Source of the DNA: Variovorax paradoxus NBRC 15149
Lineage (GTDB): Bacteria > Pseudomonadota > Gammaproteobacteria > Burkholderiales > Burkholderiaceae_C
Assembly: GCF_001591365.1 (NCBI RefSeq)
Contig: NZ_BCUT01000001.1
Coordinates: forward strand, 3,124,898 to 3,188,897
DNA: 64,000 nucleotides
Reading direction: 5' to 3'
Part shown: positions 42,859 to 50,374 of the stretch, piece after piece
How positions within the stretch are numbered: position 1 is the stretch's first letter
How the letters are laid out: every line of letters begins with the position of its first letter
The notes under the pieces: model-generated
Told to the model about the DNA's origin: nothing
Database searches by the model: none
What the model saw: only the letters and a program-made list of their open reading frames with translations
Program-made: the position numbers and the translations under genes

Positions 42859-43689
42859 CTATCGGGTGCGCATGTCCGCGCAGTAGTCCTTCGGCGGCAG
42901 CGGGGCCGTGCGCCAGACGGCGTCGTAGGCTTCCTTGTCCTGCTCCTCGTCCGGCGATTCGCCGGCCTGCAGCCGCACCGACTTGACCGACACGTCGGTC
43001 GGCAGGTGCTGCGGCACGCCCAGCACCTTGGTGGCATGGCCCGCGCCGCTGACCAGCAGCACCGTCTTGCCCGGCTGGCGCGCCTTGACGATGGCCTGCG
43101 CCATGGCGCGGTCGCGCCCCACCTGGATGCGCGTCATCGGCACGATCTGCGGCTCGGGCAGCAGCTTGCAGTGGCCTTCGCGCACGGCGTCCTGCTGCGC
43201 GGTGTAGGCCTCGCCGTTGAGCTGCACGTCGAGCGAGACGTCGGCCATGGCGTTCTTCATGCGCGAACGCGGCAGGTTGGCGCCGATGACGGGCACGCCG
43301 GCGCGCACCGCGGCCATCACCACGGGGCCGTAGCTCTGCCAGGGCCAGGCTTTGTCGTTCCAGGCCAGCGCGTCGCGCACCTGCGCATCGGTGGCCACGG
43401 CGTCGAGGCGGAGGGTGCTGTGGCCTTCCTCGGCCATTTCGAGCAGCAGCGCGGCCAGCTGGCCCCGGCTGGCCAGCGCCTGGACGGTTTCGCGCTCGAT
43501 CGCATGGTGCTCGGGGGCGTCGTGCTGCTCGCCGAGGATCAGCGCGTCCACCGGCAGCAGCGCCGCCGCGCGCCGCGCCACCGGCGCATCGGGGCCGTCC
43601 TGAAACGCGGTGCAACCCGCAAGGGCCATGACAGCGAACAGGGGCAGCAGCAATCGGGAAGCCCGTGCGGAAAAGGGTTGGCATCGCAT
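42859..43689 (-). CDS. ChaN-family lipoprotein
   Basis: A 276-residue lipoprotein: hydrophobic signal with lipobox MALAGC (cysteine near 26), then the ChaN pattern ALILGEQHDAPEHHAIERETVQAL and LALLLEMAEEGHS-type segment. In Campylobacter, ChaN is an iron-regulated lipoprotein that binds haem. Other conserved parts are GVPVIGANLPRS and VLLVSGAGHATKVLGVPQHL. It is divergent from an AbrB-type membrane protein. A haem or metal role is plausible, but no Fur-like box is evident to me. Confidence 0.88.
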   Translation of the reverse strand: MRCQPFSARASRLLLPLFAVMALAGCTAFQDGPDAPVARRAAALLPVDALILGEQHDAPEHHAIERETVQALASRGQLAALLLEMAEEGHSTLRLDAVATDAQVRDALAWNDKAWPWQSYGPVVMAAVRAGVPVIGANLPRSRMKNAMADVSLDVQLNGEAYTAQQDAVREGHCKLLPEPQIVPMTRIQVGRDRAMAQAIVKARQPGKTVLLVSGAGHATKVLGVPQHLPTDVSVKSVRLQAGESPDEEQDKEAYDAVWRTAPLPPKDYCADMRTR

Positions 43690-43755
43690 CGCGCCATACT
43701 ATGCGCTGGCGCTCGCACGCAGTGCCATCCAATTCCGCTTCTTCCCTTCCTGCCC

Positions 43756-44817
43756 GTGTCTCTCCGCTTCCTGGTTCGCGTGCTGGCCACGCTGTTGCTC
43801 GCGCTCGCCGCGGCCGAAATCTGCCTCGCCCTGCACACCCCACTGCCGTGGATGATCGGCCCGCTGCTGGCGGTGTCGCTGGCGTCGATTGCCGGCGCGC
43901 CCACGGCCAGCTTCACGCCGCTGCGCAATGCCGGGCAATGGACCATCGGCACGGTGCTGGGCCTTTATTTCACGCCGCAGGTGGTGGCGCTGGTGGCCGG
44001 CGTCTGGTGGGCCATTGCGCTGGCCATCGCCTGGGCCCTGCTGCTCGGCTGGGGGTTCGGGCGCTGGCTGCATGGGCTGCACGCCCGGCGAATGCCGCAT
44101 GTGCCGGACAGCTCCATGAGAGCCACGACTTACTTCGCTGGCGCCATCGGCGGCGCCTCCGAGATGACGCTGCTGGCCGAATCGGCCGGCGCGCGCACCG
44201 ACCTCGTGGCCGCGGCGCACAGCCTGCGGCTGGTGGTGGTGACCATCGCCATTCCGTTCGCAATGCAGTGGAGCGGCCTGCACGGGCTCGAAGTCAATCC
44301 GTCCACGGTGCGCGAAGTGAATGCGGGCGGGCTCCTGCTGCTCGCGCTGGCCACCGCCGCCGGCGGGCTTGCGATGCGGGCGCTGGGCCGCACCAACCCC
44401 TGGTTCATGGGGCCGCTGGTGGTGGCGATGGGTTTCACCATCGCCGGCCAGCCGCTGTCGGCCGTGCCCGGCTGGATGTCGAACACCGCGCAGCTCGTGA
44501 TTGCGGTCAGCCTGGGCGTGCGCTTCAGCCGCGAATTCCTGCACACGGCGCCGCGCTGGCTGGGATCGGTGGCGCTGGGCACCGTCGGCATGCTGGTGCT
44601 GTGCGCGGGGGCCGCCTGGCTGCTGGCCTGGGCGACGGGGCTGCACCCCGCCACCATGATCCTGGGCACTTCGCCGGGCGGCATTGCCGAGATGTCGATC
44701 ACCGCCAAGGTGCTGCAGCTGGGCGTGCCGGTGGTGACGGCGTTCCAGGTCTGCCGGCTGGTGGCGGTGCTGTTGCTCGTGGGGCCGATGTACCGATGGA
44801 TTTACCAACGGAAATGA
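43756..44817 (+). CDS. AbrB-family integral membrane protein (ammonia monooxygenase-like, misnamed regulator family)
   Basis: A 353-residue membrane protein with about ten hydrophobic segments arranged as two repeats (PWMIGPLLAVSLASIAG and NPWFMGPLVVAMGFTIAG are equivalent positions). This duplicated family is often called AbrB in databases but is not the AbrB DNA-binding protein. GGIAEMSITAKVLQLGVPVVTAFQVCRL is its conserved end. A transport role is likely, the substrate unknown. The GTG start 43756 gives V-SLRFLVRVLATLL. A terminator follows. Confidence 0.88.
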   Translation: MSLRFLVRVLATLLLALAAAEICLALHTPLPWMIGPLLAVSLASIAGAPTASFTPLRNAGQWTIGTVLGLYFTPQVVALVAGVWWAIALAIAWALLLGWGFGRWLHGLHARRMPHVPDSSMRATTYFAGAIGGASEMTLLAESAGARTDLVAAAHSLRLVVVTIAIPFAMQWSGLHGLEVNPSTVREVNAGGLLLLALATAAGGLAMRALGRTNPWFMGPLVVAMGFTIAGQPLSAVPGWMSNTAQLVIAVSLGVRFSREFLHTAPRWLGSVALGTVGMLVLCAGAAWLLAWATGLHPATMILGTSPGGIAEMSITAKVLQLGVPVVTAFQVCRLVAVLLLVGPMYRWIYQRK

Positions 44818-44843
44818 GCGGCAGGCGCTGAAAAGACGCAAAA

Positions 44844-44870
44844 AAAGCGCCGCTCGGGCGCTTTCTTGTT
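44844..44870. terminator. intrinsic terminator between AbrB-type and DUF3567 genes
   Basis: AAAGCGCC (44844-44851) pairs with GGCGCTTT (44857-44864) over a short loop, with A-rich sequence on the left and a T-rich tail on the right. It lies between convergent genes and can serve both. Confidence 0.8.
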
Positions 44871-44894
44871 CGGGCGGGCGGGGAACCCGGGTTT

Positions 44895-45173
44895 TCAGTG
44901 CACCAGCACCGGCGTGTGCGCCAGCTCGGCATAGCCCTCGAGCGTGTCTTCCACTTCTTCCTGCGTGGGCGTGTTGAGCTGCCAGGCGGCGATCTGCTGC
45001 TGGAACAGTTCGGCCCAGGAACCGTCGAGGTAGACCTCCTTGCCCGAGCGCTTGTCGACGATCTCGAAGCCGTGGCGTTCCAGCACCGGGACGTTGGGCT
45101 GGTCCGGGGCGTCGCTTTCGTTCGGCTGCACGTGCACGACGACGAAGGACTCCGAGTCATAGAGCATGTTCAT
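44895..45173 (-). CDS. DUF3567 protein
   Basis: A 92-residue acidic cytosolic protein. MNMLYDSESFVVVHVQP and RHGFEIVDKRSGKEVYLDGSWAELFQQQI are the DUF3567 pattern, found in betaproteobacteria. I chose ATG 45173 because family members begin directly with this M-x-M-L-Y motif; an in-frame ATG at 45206 would add 11 residues. Function is unknown. Charge and size would fit a small adaptor or regulator, but that is a guess. Confidence 0.82.
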   Translation of the reverse strand: MNMLYDSESFVVVHVQPNESDAPDQPNVPVLERHGFEIVDKRSGKEVYLDGSWAELFQQQIAAWQLNTPTQEEVEDTLEGYAELAHTPVLVH

Positions 45174-45293
45174 TGCGGGGCCTGTGAGGATGTCGATGGC
45201 GTTCATGGGGTTTAGATAGCAATCAACGCGCCAGTTTCAAGAAGGGTTGTCGCATTGCGGTCACAACGGTGTTTCTTTACCTCATTTGTACTA

Positions 45294-46526
45294 TCAGCTG
45301 GACGGCCCCGCGGGAAGGGATTCGCGCAACTGCATGTCGGCGAAATCGCCGTTGGGCTGTGTCTGTTTCATCCGCACCGGCAGGTACCCCAGCGCCGGCG
45401 CGAGCCAGATCTCGATCTTGTCGTCGAACTCGCGCCGCGGGCTGCGCGTGAGCTTGCGCACGGCGTAGTCGCCCGCCGGCACGCTCATCTGCTCCTCGCC
45501 CTCGATGTTGAACACCCAGACGCCCGCGTCGCGCGGCCCGGCGGTCTGGATGGAAATGCGGCTGCCGGCCGGGTAGCGGCCCGGATCGCCCGCCAGCATG
45601 CCGCCCAACTGCATCACCACGCTGAGCCGGTCCTGCGCGCCGGGCAGCAGGGGCACGCTGGGCGCGTTGTTGCTGAACATGATCTGGCCCTGGTCGCGCA
45701 GGAAGTGCGAGGCGACCTCGCCCTTGCGGCTCTCCGAAAAGCGCGCCGGCTCGATGCCGGTGGGGCCGATCCGGCCGGTGCTGTGCTGGCTGCGGATGGT
45801 CCGGAACAGGAATTTGAGCGAGAGCCGGGCGTCGTAGCTGCTGCCGTCCTGCAGCCAGACCAGGTCGCCGAAAACGCCCTGCATCGGCGAGGCGCCCTGC
45901 TGGCCCGTGACCGCGAAGGCGAGCTTGACCGAACCGGGGATGCGCAGCGCTTCGGGTCCGACGACATTGCCCGCTGCGGCGCTGGCGGCGCCGGCAGCCT
46001 CGCCGGGCGCGCCGTTTCCGACGCCGGCGTTGGCCGTGCTGCCCGCCCCGCCCAGTGCCGCGCCTGCCGGGGCGCTGGCCGGCTGCTCGGCAGTTGGCGC
46101 TCCTGAATCGGTAGCGTTCTGCGCCGTGAGGTCGGGCGTCTGTGCGGGGGGCGCCGGGGGCTGTTCCGAAACCTGGGGCGCCGGCTGCGGCACCGGCTCG
46201 GGTGGTGGTGGCGCCACCGGCCGGGGCCTGGAGGGTTCGCGCGGCCGGCGCGGCTTTGCGGGCGGCGGCGGCTTGGCCTCGGCCACCGGCGCTGCGGCGG
46301 CCGGCGCGGCCGGTTTTTCCGCGGCCGGCGGCGCAATCACGATGGTCCGGGTGATGAACTTGTTCGCGAGCGGCGAGGGGTCGGGCCCGATCGCCGTGGG
46401 CGCGAGGTCCAGCAGCAGCACGTGGGCCAGCGCCACCGCCAGCGTCAGCCCGGCCAGCGCCCGCCATGACGGGCGTGCGGGCGGGGCGGCGGAGGACGGC
46501 AACTGGGAGGCGACAAGCGTCGGCAT
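45294..46526 (-). CDS. DUF3108 protein with TonB-like N-terminus
   Basis: A 410-residue protein in three parts. It has one N-terminal membrane segment (ALAGLTLAVALAHVLLLDLAP) and a long Pro/Ala-rich stretch of about residues 65-190 (PPPPAKPRRPREPSRPRP) like the periplasm-spanning part of TonB. A C-terminal DUF3108 domain (about 195-410) ends with FDDKIEIWLAPALGYLPVRMK. DUF3108 proteins are periplasmic beta-sheet proteins of unknown role. The start ATG 46526 precedes the membrane segment. It is divergent from the FAH-family gene. Confidence 0.85.
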   Translation of the reverse strand: MPTLVASQLPSSAAPPARPSWRALAGLTLAVALAHVLLLDLAPTAIGPDPSPLANKFITRTIVIAPPAAEKPAAPAAAAPVAEAKPPPPAKPRRPREPSRPRPVAPPPPEPVPQPAPQVSEQPPAPPAQTPDLTAQNATDSGAPTAEQPASAPAGAALGGAGSTANAGVGNGAPGEAAGAASAAAGNVVGPEALRIPGSVKLAFAVTGQQGASPMQGVFGDLVWLQDGSSYDARLSLKFLFRTIRSQHSTGRIGPTGIEPARFSESRKGEVASHFLRDQGQIMFSNNAPSVPLLPGAQDRLSVVMQLGGMLAGDPGRYPAGSRISIQTAGPRDAGVWVFNIEGEEQMSVPAGDYAVRKLTRSPRREFDDKIEIWLAPALGYLPVRMKQTQPNGDFADMQLRESLPAGPSS

Positions 46527-46660
46527 GAGGTGGTGGAGTGGGCGCCGGTGCCGAGGTTCACCGGGAGCACCTCGGTACACTGCCGCCCGTTCAACCAGTT
46601 TAGTGGGCGCGGCGCCGGCTCTCGTGTTCGCGCCGTGTCCTTCATCACGCATTTGCCATC

Positions 46661-47728
46661 ATGAAACTCGCCACCCTGAAGGACGGCTCGCGCGACGGCC
46701 AGCTCGTCGTCGTCTCGCGCGATCTCACGCTCGCCCACTACGCCACCGGCATTGCCAGCCGGCTGCAGCAGGTGCTGGACGACTGGGGCTTCATGAGCCC
46801 GCAGCTGCAGGACCTGTACGACGCGGTCAACACCGGCCGCGCACGCCATTCCTTCCCGTTCGACCCCGTCCAGTGCATGGCGCCGCTGCCGCGCGCCTAC
46901 CAGTGGGCCGACGGTTCGGCCTATCTGAACCATGTCGAGCTGGTGCGCAAGGCGCGCAATGCCGAAGTGCCCGAGAGCTTCTACCAGGACCCGCTGATGT
47001 ACCAGGGCGGCAGCGACGACTTCCTCGGCCCGACAGACGACGTGGTCGTGCCCAGCGAAGCCATGGGCATCGACTTCGAGGCCGAGATCGCGGTGATCAC
47101 CGGCGACGTGAAGATGGGCGCCACGCCCGACCAGGCGCTCGACGGCATCCGCCTGGTGATGCTGGCCAACGACGTGAGCCTGCGCAACCTGATCCCTGCC
47201 GAGCTGGCCAAGGGCTTCGGCTTCTTCCAGAGCAAGCCGGCCACCGCCTTCGGCCCCGTGGCCGTGACGCTCGACGAGATCGGCGAAGCCTGGCAGCACG
47301 GCCGCGTGCACCTCACGCTGCAAAGCAGCTGGAACGGCCGCAAGGTCGGCATGTGCGACGCCGGGCCCGAGATGACCTTCCATTTCGGCCAGCTCATCGC
47401 CCACATCGCCAAGACGCGCAACGTGCGTGCCGGCAGCATCGTCGGCAGCGGCACCGTGAGCAACAAGGGCGTGGAAAAGAACGGCCAGATGGACTGGCCC
47501 AAGGGCTATTCGTGCATTGCCGAGAAGCGCTGCATCGAAACCATCCAGGGCGGCGAGCCCGTGACCGAATTCATGAAGTTCGGCGACACCATCCGCATCG
47601 AGATGAAGGGGCTCGATGGCCGCTCGCTGTTCGGCGCGATCGACCAGGAAATCGTGTCGGCGGCGGGGCGGCCGAAGGTGGCGTCGGTGTCGCTGGTCGA
47701 TCCGTCATCTGAAGTCTCGGACGATTGA
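46661..47728 (+). CDS. fumarylacetoacetate hydrolase family protein
   Basis: A 355-residue FAH-fold hydrolase acting on a C-C bond of a diketo or enol acid. Metal ligands are visible in MGIDFEAEIAVITGDV (E-x-E) and LANDVSLRNL (Asp), and GSGTVSNKG is the conserved GTxxG-type loop. Length and the N-terminal domain (MKLATLKDGSRDGQLVVVSRDL) match the bacterial fumarylacetoacetase-like group in homogentisate/tyrosine degradation. It stands alone, so the pathway is inferred from family only. Confidence 0.92.
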   Translation: MKLATLKDGSRDGQLVVVSRDLTLAHYATGIASRLQQVLDDWGFMSPQLQDLYDAVNTGRARHSFPFDPVQCMAPLPRAYQWADGSAYLNHVELVRKARNAEVPESFYQDPLMYQGGSDDFLGPTDDVVVPSEAMGIDFEAEIAVITGDVKMGATPDQALDGIRLVMLANDVSLRNLIPAELAKGFGFFQSKPATAFGPVAVTLDEIGEAWQHGRVHLTLQSSWNGRKVGMCDAGPEMTFHFGQLIAHIAKTRNVRAGSIVGSGTVSNKGVEKNGQMDWPKGYSCIAEKRCIETIQGGEPVTEFMKFGDTIRIEMKGLDGRSLFGAIDQEIVSAAGRPKVASVSLVDPSSEVSDD

Positions 47729-47768
47729 AGCAGCGCGCTTTCTGGGTTGTGAAAAGCTGAATGCCTTG

Positions 47769-47806
47769 TTTTTGCCACGAATAACTGCTATTTTTCGTGG
47801 CAAAAA
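47769..47806. promoter_or_regulatory. perfect 13-bp inverted repeat, candidate AbiEi operator
   Basis: TTTTTGCCACGAA (47769-47781) and its exact complement (47794-47806) flank a 12-nt AT-rich spacer; the right arm ends on the A of the antitoxin ATG. TATTTT (47789-47794) is a possible -10. AbiEi antitoxins repress their own operon by binding inverted repeats in the promoter, so this is the expected site. It is strikingly AT-rich against the surrounding DNA. Confidence 0.75.
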
Positions 47807-48417
47807 TGGGAAAGCACACCGATTCCGTCGACTCGCTTGTCCTGGCACGGTTGCAATCGCACGACGCCGGCTGGGTGTTCACGCCTACGGACTTCATGGA
47901 CCTGGGCAGCAGGACCGCAGTGGCCACCGCCCTCAAGCGCCACAAGGCCCAAGGGGTGATCCGCCTGCTGGGCCGCGGGCTCTACGACGTGCCGCGCGAG
48001 CATCCGGTGCTCGGCCTGCTGTGGCCGTCCATCGAAGCGGTGGGAAAGGCACTCGAGCGCAAGGACGGTCTTCGGCTGCAGCCTTCGGGCGCGTACGCAG
48101 CCAATCTGCTCGGCCTGTCGGAGCAGGTGCCGGCCAAGGTGGTGTTCCTCACCGATGGTGCGACGCGCACGGTCAAGGTCGGGCCGACTCAGATCACGCT
48201 GAAGCGCACCACGCCCCGCAACATGGCGGCGGCCGGTCGGCTGAGCGGCCTGCTGGTCCAGGCTTTCCGCAATCTGGGCGCGGCGCACATCACGCCGGAG
48301 CGCATCGAGCGTCTGCGCAGGAATCTGCCGGCCGCGCAGCGGGGTGAACTGGTGAAGGATCTGGCCTTGGCGCCGGAATGGATGCGCGCCCATTTCGTCG
48401 AACTCGCGAAACCCTGA
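47806..48417 (+). CDS. AbiEi-like antitoxin (DUF6088-type winged-helix protein)
   Basis: A 203-residue protein with an N-terminal winged helix (DSLVLARLQSHDAGWVFTPTDFMDLGSRTAVATALKRHKAQGVIRLLGRGLYDVP) and a C-terminal domain, the architecture of AbiEi/DUF6088 antitoxins. Family members repress the operon and neutralise the nucleotidyltransferase toxin. The start is ATG 47806; GTG 47797 would lie within the operator arm. It sits 5 nt before the AbiEii-type toxin gene, the normal antitoxin-first order. Confidence 0.88.
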   Translation: MGKHTDSVDSLVLARLQSHDAGWVFTPTDFMDLGSRTAVATALKRHKAQGVIRLLGRGLYDVPREHPVLGLLWPSIEAVGKALERKDGLRLQPSGAYAANLLGLSEQVPAKVVFLTDGATRTVKVGPTQITLKRTTPRNMAAAGRLSGLLVQAFRNLGAAHITPERIERLRRNLPAAQRGELVKDLALAPEWMRAHFVELAKP

Positions 48418-48422
48418 GCACC

Positions 48423-49478
48423 ATGCCCACGCGCCATCTCGGCCCCGCATTCGCGACGCTCTCGACGGAAGATCGAACCTTGGCCATTGCCGACGCTGCG
48501 GTGCGCACCGGTGTGTCGACAGTCATCCTCGAAAAGGACTTCTGGGTCACTTGGCTGCTGGGGCTGCTCTTCGCATTGCCCGAGGTGGCTGCGCACCTGG
48601 TCTTCAAGGGCGGTACGTCGCTCTCGAAGGCCTACGGCGTGATCGATCGATTTTCGGAAGACATCGATCTTTGCCTGGTGCCCGATTTTGTCGGTGCCGA
48701 TGCGGCCGCCTTCGATGCGCTGGACAGCCGCACGCGCCGCGATGCCGCGGTGCTGGAAATGCAGCAGATGTGCGGCATCAAGACACAGGAAGTCGTGCAG
48801 CCGGTGCTGGAAACAGGCATCCGCAAAGCACTGGGCGAACCGCAAGTTGGCAACGCATGGCTGCGCTATGAAGTGGATGCCGCTGCGCGCTCACCCGTCA
48901 TCTACTTTCGCTATCCCGCGCAGGAGCACGCCGGTTTTGCCTATATCCAGCGCGAGGTCAAACTCGAACTCGGCACGCTGACCGACCAGCAGCCGACCGG
49001 GCGCTACCCGATCCGTCCGCTGGTCGCCGACGCTTTTCCGGCGCTCTTCGGCGACTGGCAGTGCGAGGTCACCACGCTCGCGCTGGAGCGCACTTTCTGG
49101 GAGAAGGCGACGATCCTGCACTCGGAGTTCCACCGTCCGCCGGACCAGCACATGCCGGATCGCTACGCGCGCCACTACTCGGACATGGCGCGCCTGCTGG
49201 AGCGTGAAGATGCGGCGCGCCACCTGGCCGATGCGGCGCTGTGCGCGCACGTGGTCGACTGGAAGAGCCGCGTGTTTCCCCGTGCCTGGGCTCGCTATGA
49301 CCTCGCGCGGGCCGGCAGCTTTCGCCTGGTGCCGGCCGAATCGCGGCGCACTGCGCTGGCGCAGGACTACATGGCCATGCAACAGATGTTCATCCGCACG
49401 CCGCCGGCTTTCGACCAGGTGCTCGATCGTCTTGCCCGGGCCGAAGCACGGCTCAACGCGGGCAAGAACGCTCCCTGA
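48423..49478 (+). CDS. AbiEii-type nucleotidyltransferase toxin
   Basis: A 351-residue nucleotidyltransferase. The catalytic signature FKGGTSLSKAYGVIDRFSED (G-S plus spacing) then IDL near residues 61-82 is the GSx10DxD-type motif of the AbiEii/MenT toxin family. LEKDFWVTWLL precedes it and TFWEKATILHSEFHRP is the conserved second block. Relatives add nucleotides to tRNA or other acceptors and arrest growth, giving abortive phage defence or stress tolerance. All motif residues look intact. The pair lies between unrelated housekeeping genes without integrase or phage genes, so it seems an isolated insertion. Confidence 0.92.
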   Translation: MPTRHLGPAFATLSTEDRTLAIADAAVRTGVSTVILEKDFWVTWLLGLLFALPEVAAHLVFKGGTSLSKAYGVIDRFSEDIDLCLVPDFVGADAAAFDALDSRTRRDAAVLEMQQMCGIKTQEVVQPVLETGIRKALGEPQVGNAWLRYEVDAAARSPVIYFRYPAQEHAGFAYIQREVKLELGTLTDQQPTGRYPIRPLVADAFPALFGDWQCEVTTLALERTFWEKATILHSEFHRPPDQHMPDRYARHYSDMARLLEREDAARHLADAALCAHVVDWKSRVFPRAWARYDLARAGSFRLVPAESRRTALAQDYMAMQQMFIRTPPAFDQVLDRLARAEARLNAGKNAP

Positions 49479-49503
49479 CGGCAAGCGCAATGCCAGGTGG
49501 GCG

Positions 49504-50292
49504 CTACAGGACTTTTTCCGGCGCCCGCAGCAGCAGTTCCTTTTGGCTGCGTATCCCCAGCCGCCGGAACGCCCGGTACTGGTGGGTGCGCACCGTCGTC
49601 GGTTCGATGCCGATTTCGCGCGCCGCTTCCTTGGCTGTGCGGCCGGCCATCAGGTGGCCGATGACTTCGCGCTCGCGCAGGCTCAGGGTGAGAAGGCGCG
49701 AGGCGAGCGTGGGCGCCACCGCTTCGCGGGCGGCCATGGCGCTGCGGCCGTGGGCCAGCGTGGCGTCGGCCAGGAGCGTGGCGTGGCGCTCGATGGCCGC
49801 GAAGTCGGCGGCGCCGAATTCGGGCTGCGCGAGGCTCCGGTAGAAGCTCACGGCCACGCGCTGGCCGGTGGGCATGAGGCGCAGCACCGACGCGCGCTCG
49901 CGGATGCCCACGTCGCCGTAGCAGGCCGCGCGGTAGGCCGGGTCGGCCACCTCGTCGGCGCGCTGGTGGCCCAGCCAGAGTTGCGCGCGCCGGGGCAGCT
50001 TGCGCGCCGCCAGCCAGGTCATGTTGGGATCGAGCAGGTCGAAGCGCTGCGCCACGTAGCGCTCGGCCGTGCGTTCGGCCGTGGTGCCGTAGCTGCTGGC
50101 GGCCGACACCGCCTCGATGCGGCCGGTGGCGTCGACCGCGAACACGGTGCAGAAGGTGACGGGCATCACGCGGTGCATGGCCGCAAGGCAGCTGGCCGCC
50201 AGGTGCGGCGTGCCGATGCCCGCGAGCACGTCGCCGGCGAGGGCGGCGGACAGCATGGTGTCCGCGGCGGGCTGGATGCGCCAGCGTCTCAT
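49504..50292 (-). CDS. LuxR-family transcriptional regulator
   Basis: A 262-residue regulator with a C-terminal LuxR-type HTH (LSLREREVIGHLMAGRTAKEAAREIGIEPTTVRTHQYRAFRRLGI). The N-terminal 180 residues form a GAF/PAS-like sensor region without response-regulator Asp or autoinducer signature that I can recognise. It is divergent from the FAD monooxygenase operon with 82 nt between starts and probably activates it in response to an aromatic or related substrate. Confidence 0.88.
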   Translation of the reverse strand: MRRWRIQPAADTMLSAALAGDVLAGIGTPHLAASCLAAMHRVMPVTFCTVFAVDATGRIEAVSAASSYGTTAERTAERYVAQRFDLLDPNMTWLAARKLPRRAQLWLGHQRADEVADPAYRAACYGDVGIRERASVLRLMPTGQRVAVSFYRSLAQPEFGAADFAAIERHATLLADATLAHGRSAMAAREAVAPTLASRLLTLSLREREVIGHLMAGRTAKEAAREIGIEPTTVRTHQYRAFRRLGIRSQKELLLRAPEKVL

Positions 50293-50360
50293 GGGGGAAG
50301 CACAAGGGCAGGGTAATTACTTCGTACGAAGTTATGACAATGGCCGGCGCCGCGCATCGG

Positions 50361-50366
50361 GACAAT
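50361..50366 (+). promoter_or_regulatory. -10-like element (GACAAT) for the FAD monooxygenase operon
   Basis: GACAAT ends 8 nt before ATG 50375 (11 nt before ATG 50378). No Shine-Dalgarno follows it, so the operon mRNA is probably leaderless or nearly so. Confidence 0.4.
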
Positions 50367-50374
50367 CCCGCTGC

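Noticed and set aside
47700..49500. A prophage or genomic island around the AbiE pair
   Set aside because: No integrase, att-like repeats or phage genes are visible; both flanks are ordinary metabolic and regulatory genes.
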